Shown piece after piece: positions 57,751-64,000 of a stretch of 64,000 nt of DNA. Under the pieces are notes generated by a model. It did no database searches. It worked only from the letters and a program-made list of their open reading frames with translations, and had not been told where the DNA came from. The translations under genes were made by a program, and so were the position numbers. The DNA is from Akebia trifoliata (taxonomy: Eukaryota > Streptophyta > Magnoliopsida > Ranunculales > Lardizabalaceae). Where the stretch lies: NCBI GenBank assembly GCA_017979445.1, contig CM030717.1, positions 23,113,288 to 23,177,287 of the forward strand, given 5' to 3'. Position 1 is the stretch's first letter, and each line of letters begins with the position of its first letter.

Positions 57751-59488
57751 TGAAAGCGCCCTCGATCCGCGGGGTGCGCGGATCCGCTTTTGACTCTTGA
57801 GGTTTGGGAGTCGCCACCTAGTTATTGTGGTCTAGGAACCAAACTGACTCTAACATGGATGAAAAGAACTAATCTACCACAAAAAATCTGAATTCGGGGA
57901 TCATGTTACGGGGTTGGAAGGTGTTAGGCACCAACCCCGCCCGGCCAAAGCCGGTCTCTACTAATTTCCCAAATATATCACATTGCTAAAAACCTATATA
58001 AAAATAAAAAAATTACATACCTTTCCGATAGCAAGGATTTTGTTCCCTCAGATCTGACAAAAAGAGCTCCTTGTACTGTACTCCCTTGCTTCGTTCTGTC
58101 TCCGGATTTGACTTCGGATCTCCTAGATCAAGGTATCTCCTTATTTTTGGATCTGAACTCTTCAAGTTTGTTTTGGATTTGGGGGTGTTTTTAGAGGGAT
58201 TTTAGGTGTTTTCTAGACTAAAATTTAAAGAAGGGATGTTAGGTAAGGAGTCGGGGCTCCAAAACTAGGGTTTATGGGGGGCTAGGGAAGCTTCTAGACC
58301 TACTTCTCTTAGGGTTTATGATTTGATACGAAAATAGGGTGTGAGCACCTCTATTTATAGATGTTTTTTAGGATTGATTTGGATAGAGTTAGTGTTTAAT
58401 TAGAGATCTTTTAATTAGAGTTGTGTTTTAGTTAAAATTTTTTTAGGTAGAATTGTGTTTTAATTAGAATTGTTTTAGGTAGAATTATTTTTAAGTTAGA
58501 ACTCTATTAGATAGAGTTATTATTTAATTAGAATTCTATTATGACTTTTGGTCTTATTTGATTGACTTTTAATGTTTTGACTTTAGTCTTAATTGATTGA
58601 CTTTTAATATCTTGAGTTCAGTCTTGCTTAATTGACTTTAATTTTGACTTCAGTCTCACTTAATTGACTTTAATACCTTGACTTCAGTCTTGCTTGATTT
58701 ACTTTTAATTTTTGGAGAATCCCCTTCCATTATTTCTTTAATTCTTTGGACCCCCAAATGGAGGGGTCCTTAAAGAAATATCCCACGAACCCTCAACAAT
58801 TTTACCCGAAAGTCCGATTGATCGATTTTTTAGGTTCAAAATTTTAAATTAATTTCATCAATGTTTCACTTTAATTATTTAATATTTTATTTATTAATTT
58901 CGAATATTTTAATTATGAAAATTGTGAAATTACCGTTTTGCCCCCGGAGAGGACTTTTCACGTTTCAAGTCGGTTTTTAATGTTCTAGGATGTTTTAGAA
59001 TCGGTTTTTCGTCAGGAATTCAATGAGAATGTTGGTTTGTGTCATTTATGAAAATTTTTATGTGAAATGATTGTGAACTTTATGAGGGGCATTTTCGTAA
59101 TTTTGTCAAATTCTGTTAAAATTGGTGAAATAATTTATTTGGTTCCGATTTGTCATTTTATATGTTCGAATGGGTTTTCCTAAGCGTAGCGTAGGCTTTA
59201 ACGTTGTTTTGAGATTAGGGGTATTTTGGTAATTTGATCAATTTTTAGTGATTTTTATCGTGAAGCTTTTTTTTGTCTGCAAGATGATGATTTCTATGTT
59301 TCTGAGGTTGTATTTTCCTAGCGTAGCGTGATTTCTAAGGTTTTATCAATTCGAGATACCTCATCCGGATTTCTGAAACATATCGGGTAACAAAATAAAG
59401 CAATGGAATACACACCCATCATTGGGAATCATTGCGATCGGGTTGACGAGTTGATTAATCAGGTGGATGCAAAAATGGGGTGTCTACA
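57751..59488 (-). mobile_element. 5' LTR of the young element
   Basis: 1738 bp, TG...CA ends. TATA box on the - strand at 58352-58359. It is nearly identical to the LTR at 50186-51921. U5 holds the GTGGCGACTCC word at 57807-57817 (as its inverse). Confidence 0.93.
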
Positions 59489-59493
59489 ACTTG
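59489..59493. other. Target site duplication, right (ACTTG)
   Basis: The counterpart of 50181-50185. Confidence 0.95.
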
Positions 59494-60190
59494 CCATATT
59501 TAGGAAGTCAAAATAGTCCTCTCCTTTTGAGTTTTAAAAGTATCTAGCGCTCGTTATGTTGGAACTTGTTGATATGGCATATAAATAGAAAGAATGAGAG
59601 AAGAAAAAAAATCCTATTGCCATACCAATTGTTACTGATATAACATCAGCTGGGTGCAGTTTTTTTTTAATTGATTTACATGGAATTCTTTTTTTTTAGG
59701 TGGGCAGCGCTCTGAATTTGGTATAAAAAAAATTTTGTAATAAAATTCATGGACCCTAAGTGAATATGATTGACTCACTCACTTTGTAGGAGTTAATTTT
59801 TACTAAGGGTCTTCGAGCTCATGTTGAACATGATTTAAGAAACAAATTCTTTCTTCCTTCAATATAGTTATTTCTCACCAAATTCTTTTCATTTTTTAAT
59901 GTGATTTCATAGCCGCCTATTTTAAACCTTGGATCTAAGTATTATCTTTTAAAATTAAACTTTATTCTTGAGTCCAAACTCTTTTTCATCAAATCTAAAA
60001 AATCTATGAATACGGATTATCAATGAGGTGCACATTGGCGAGTTGACCGTTAGCAAAATTTGGAAGTCCTATTACACTAGTCGTAAAAGCTTCGCTTTCA
60101 CCCTAGGTTTGTTCAGTGACAAACTCCATAAAGTAAAGGAATTTTTAGATAGGCCTGTTACGTAAATCCTAAACAAAAAAAGAAAAAATC
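59494..60190. other. Unassigned spacer
   Basis: About 700 bp of AT-rich sequence between the young element and the related interior. Before the insertion it adjoined 50180. No gene or repeat is recognised. Confidence 0.5.
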
Positions 60191-61798
60191 GATTTTTTGT
60201 GCCAATATCAATAATTGATTAATGATTGATATTGTTTTTGTGCTATCCTGATTTGTTTGTCATCATTCTCTTTTGGGTACTACCTTGATTGATTGCCTAT
60301 TGGATATGCTATGATTTTGATTGATATATATTTTGATGTGCATGCCTTAATCTTGATCGTGATGCTTTAGATATTTATGTTGTATGATCACATTTTCTAA
60401 TATCCATATTTTGATGGTTTAATTGGACCCATGGGCCCATTTGTTTGGAAAAGGCCCCAGGCACACCCTACCCTGTTTTGTACACATCACATGCATGTTT
60501 ACTGTTTTGTACGCTTGCATGTCCCAATATAGCCAACGTGGCACTAGTGAGTGACTCGGTCTCCTCGGAGATGCGACGTCATTCATGAAAACACAACTCC
60601 AGTCACGTACCTTAGGGTATATTAAACTAGGACATCAGTACCATTTGATCAGGTGACTCTGAAAGGTATATCAATGCACCTAGGCTAGAGAGACCTAAGC
60701 TTTTGACTTATTGTAAGCCGCAAAGTCACATGTCCCGTTTGCCAACGTAGTACTAGTACGTGGTCGGTCCCCTCGTGGGATGCCAAACCATTTATGAAAG
60801 CTACAACTCTGTACTCATACCCGTAGGTATATCAAAGATAATCCAAGTACATCAATTGCACTTCTTGGTTAAAATCGACGCCTAAGCGAGATCCTGCCCC
60901 GCTGTACTCTACTGTACGAGGGGGATAGACTACGTCTATTCTAGATGAGAGGTATTTAAGTGGGCCCTTACTCAGCATCGTACGCCACCTCTCAATTGGG
61001 GATCAAACTGGCTGTTTTTTACTTCAGAGAAGTGAGTTGGAGTTTTAGATTATCACCTATACAATATATCAAACCAAGTCACCACGTACCGTCTGATTGA
61101 GTACGCTCGAGAGGTATATAGGTGCACTTGGGCAAGGGTGGCCAAATAAATTGCATTGCACGCAGTAAACCTAGAGTCCAGAAGCCTTCCTGTAGGTCAC
61201 GAGCTGAACTGACTATGGGTGTTCCCGGGTTGCTCAATTTAATCTAACCAACAGGTAAGTGGGTGAACTGATCCAGACTGTTCAAACTAAATCCACTATA
61301 TCGGTCCGACCTAATCGGTGAAATGTACCGATCAATTTGAACCAATTAAACCAGTTAGTCCAATTGACAAATGGATCAAACTGATCAATACCAAGTCAGT
61401 TGGACTAATTAGTTTCACTTTTAAAGATCTAGACCACCTTATATAGACAGATTCGATCTCAGGATCAAATTAATTTGTCTGATCAAATGTTCAATCCCAA
61501 TCAGGGGTAGACCTGCGTCTAACCTTTCCCACTTTCTTAGTCACCATAGACTTATAGTGTATTTGGATTCGTTATTTCCCACTGGACTTGGGCTATTCTA
61601 TATCAAAACTTTAATCATGTGGTTAAGAGTCAAATCTTTAGAGTCAATGGTTAACCTTGGTTTACTTCCAATCAGGAGATAATTGGTCCCAAATGTTCTA
61701 AACCTCCATCTGTATTACTTTGGGTCTGTGAAAAAAGTCGTCTTTCTAGAGTACCATTGCCAAGTAGTCAGTCTTTACCATAAGAAGAAACGAGTACC

Positions 61799-63289
61799 AT
61801 GAATGAAGCTGCGCTCCGTCAGATTTTAGAATCTTTTCAAGCACAGATTATTGCTTCAGTCCAAACACAAATTGAATCCCTGAAAATTGAAAATGGAAAA
61901 GATAAAGTTATAGAACCTCAGGATGTGTTTGACCTTGTTGAAAACCAAGAAGATGATCAATTACCTGTCGACTCTATCTTAGCTCATCGAATAACTCAGG
62001 TTGAAACTACCTTGAAGAATATTAAAGACCCCGACGATCTTACTCTTGGATTAGGGGCAATGACCTTGTTTCCCACGGTCCGTCTGCCAGAGAAGTTCAC
62101 AATGCCAGATATAGAGAAGTTTGACGGTATTGGATGCCCTATGACTTACTTAAAAGTATATGTCGGCATAATATAATCTCAGGGTCTGAGTGAAGAACAG
62201 ATGGCTCAACTTTTTCAAAGAACCCTTAAAGGTCCTGCCCTACGCTGGTTAATGTCATTGGACTCATCTCGGGTAAGAACATGGCATAAATTGATGAAAG
62301 AGTTTATTAGTCGATATTCATTCAACACATATATTGAACTCACAAGAAGAGACCTAGAAACTATTAAACAGAAATCCAGGGAAACATTCACTGAGTTCAT
62401 TACTCGATGGAAAGGTAAAGCCACTCAATTGTGGGACTGACCTCAAGAGAAGGAACAAGTCAAGATTATCCTCAGGAATCTCACTCCAAATTATGCCAAG
62501 TACTTGATGCCTCAGTACCTTCCCACTTTTCAATCCCTCATTGAGGCTGAAAATCAAGTTGAGGATGGCTACTCTTCGGGACTTTTTGGTAATTCGTCTG
62601 AGTCAAAACCTAAATATTTCAAACCTAATGTCAATTCCTTACAACTGGCCAACACCTCCTTCGCATTATCTCCTCAAGCTACTAAACCTTTACAAGCTAA
62701 GCCTACGAGACAGTTTGCCAATATTGGAATGTCCCTTAGTGTTGCTTATAAAAAATTGATGAAAAGGGGATTGCTGACACCTTTACAACCTAAGCCTTTG
62801 CGTAATCCTCTTCCCCCAGACATAGATAATGGGCAATTCTGTGAATTTCATCAGATGCCTGGTCATGTTCTTAACAGGTGTATTACTCTCCGACATACTA
62901 TCCAAGACCTTATTGAGCAAGGAAAAGTCACCATACCCACTCCTACTACTCCCAATGTTAAGACTAACCCTTTGCCTACTTTTCAAAATCAACCCCCTCC
63001 TACTCTGAACCTAATATCCATATCCAAATCCGAATCAGTTGACCTAATTTCCTTCATTCACCCAATTGGTATTAACAGTGCATTCGCTCCATGCTAGAAT
63101 GAGCTCTACTACCTTAAGGCAGTGACAAAACTAAAAAACAGAGAAATTATTGAAGCAACGGGTTGTCTTGCATATGACAAGCTTGAATCAGAATATGAAG
63201 AGATAGTAAAAGCAGGCAAGTTCAAGTCATCCATCGAAGATAACCGAAGTGGCATAGACCCTAGAATTGTGTCCCTCCATTCAGAATGA
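61799..63289 (+). pseudogene. Tat/Ogre-type gag with three in-frame stops
   Basis: One reading frame of about 496 codons broken by TAA at 62174-62176, TGA at 62438-62440 and TAG at 63095-63097; no frameshift is needed. It reads an N-terminal coiled region (ILESFQAQIIASVQTQIESL), then LPEKFTMPDIEKFDGIGCP, LKGPALRWLMSLDSSRVRTW and SRETFTEFITRWKGKA. This is the capsid fold region of plant Tat/Ogre gag. CEFHQMPGHVLNRC (about 62850) is the CX2HX4HX4C finger of this clade. Capsid proteins of this type package element RNA. The stops make it inactive as it stands. Confidence 0.8.
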
Positions 63290-63534
63290 TGTCGTCTTTT
63301 TTTTTTAAGTCTTCTTAATTTTTTTTTAGCTTCAGTTGTGTCAATTTTTGAGTTCAGTTAGTCATTGTCAATTTTAGGCTTTAGTCAGGTATGTCAGTCT
63401 ATGTTATTTTTTATTCTAATAAATAAAGAAGCTTTTGATTATCCTGTGTGCAATAATGATGTGAACATAAAATCTAACATGAGAAATGACTTAAAGCTCA
63501 CTAATCAAATTTGATAAATATTGAAATTAAAGAT

Positions 63535-63660
63535 TACACTCAAGAAGTGCAAATTAGTGATACATTATCCTCAGGAGAACATGAGAGAATAGTAAACTTA
63601 CTTGAGAAATTCAACAATGTTCTTGCATGGTCTCATAAGAATATATGGATGGATCGCATA
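63535..63660 (+). pseudogene. Vestige of reverse transcriptase entry motif
   Basis: The + strand reads EVQISDTLSSGEHERIVNLL, then EKFNNVLAWSHKNI. This is the counterpart of the segment just before RT in Tat elements (compare MIKFLQQYQDVFTWSYQNMSG at 2275-2340). After it the similarity to RT stops. The same vestige is present in the young element at about 54870-54980 on the - strand. Confidence 0.6.
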
Positions 63661-64000
63661 AAAATATAGATCAAGATATAAAGTCAAGAGTGATTTCAAA
63701 GTCAAAGATTATTGGTCAAAATTGATATAGCTGAAAACATCGATAAAAACTCTAAGACTTACAAGTGGATATATCATGTTTCTCACTCAAAAGAGGAGAG
63801 TTTTCATTCATAAGAAAATAAAAGATTTTCTCAAAGTTTTAGAAGAGTTGAATAGTCAGAAAACTCAATCATACTCGATTTCACAAAAGAAAACTGAAGA
63901 ATATTCATTCTCAAAAGAAGACCTTACTCGACAGAGCAATCCAGATATCGAATTCCTGAAACTTTGACCAAGTCGAGCAGCATTCACCAAAGGAGGTCTC

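Larger units (their letters stand above)
50186..59488 (-). mobile_element. Complete young non-autonomous LTR element (LARD-like, 9303 bp)
   Basis: Two LTRs (50186-51921, 1736 bp; 57751-59488, 1738 bp), a primer-binding site next to the right LTR, a polypurine tract next to the left LTR and perfect ACTTG duplications define a complete insertion read on the - strand. By eye the LTRs differ at about two dozen positions and two single-base indels (roughly 1.4%), so the insertion is recent. The 5.8-kb interior has no gag, protease, RT or integrase frame; it must have been moved by proteins of a related element. It consists of leader repeats, a stretch shared with the gag-bearing element at 60200-64000, and several tandem repeat families near the 3' LTR. 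Confidence 0.92.
60200..64000 (+). mobile_element. Gag-bearing, pol-less Tat-family element interior (TR-GAG-like), partial
   Basis: The interior of an element related to the one at 50186-59488 but in the opposite orientation. It has the leader with the duplicated 'GTTGGC' blocks (60520-60840), a gag frame (61799-63289) and then a non-coding tail that continues past the window end. No LTR or primer-binding site is visible on its left, so it is 5'-truncated. Where pol should begin there is only a vestige (63540-63650). Confidence 0.75.

Overview
This is a plant nuclear DNA window, almost certainly from a eudicot. It is AT-rich, with long introns bounded by GT/AG, abundant microsatellites and dense nested transposable elements. 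The only gene I can show to be complete is a plastidial NAD-type glycerol-3-phosphate dehydrogenase (GLY1/SFD1 type) on the + strand. It has nine coding exons between 20356 and 29400, with an open frame of 437 codons. Nearly everything else is mobile DNA or its remains.

Layout. 1-10830: wreckage of Ty3/gypsy elements. A chromovirus-type RNase H scrap is followed by a Tat-lineage polyprotein with two RNase H domains and an integrase, then a 3' LTR that is itself split by a solo LTR with a perfect 5-bp duplication (TAAGG). 10950-18100: a chromovirus-like gag-pol on the - strand with an internal ~1.2-kb tandem duplication, a primer-binding site and an LTR. 18100-29400: GLY1, with a PIF/Harbinger-like MITE ending about 160 bp before its start codon and further insertions in its introns (a LINE fragment, a foldback element, a second MITE, and copies of a short GGGTC-ended repeat). 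30380-32330: six foldback elements set between TA microsatellites. 32654-36339: a 3.7-kb solo LTR with duplication AAGTG. 36961-41252: a Mutator-like element with long terminal inverted repeats and a 9-bp duplication.

41262-46560: a LINE RNase H fragment with a poly(A) tail, then mostly unrecognised DNA and a weak retroelement remnant. 46563-49000: a 5' LTR with primer-binding site and truncated interior. 49040-50185: a relic resembling a piece of a BSK-type receptor-like cytoplasmic kinase gene. 50186-59488: a young, structurally complete, non-autonomous LTR element on the - strand (LTRs of 1736 and 1738 bp, duplication ACTTG) with no gag or pol and several families of tandem repeats. 60200-64000: the interior of a related element in the opposite orientation that still carries a gag frame with three internal stops and a vestige of reverse transcriptase.

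The least explained signal is in the interior of the young element. Its tandem repeats fold into short hairpins whose loops stay constant while their stems change in a compensating way (52050-53070 and 53755-53923). This suggests that structure in the element RNA, rather than its sequence, has been kept. All similarity calls are from reading the sequence; no database search was possible.
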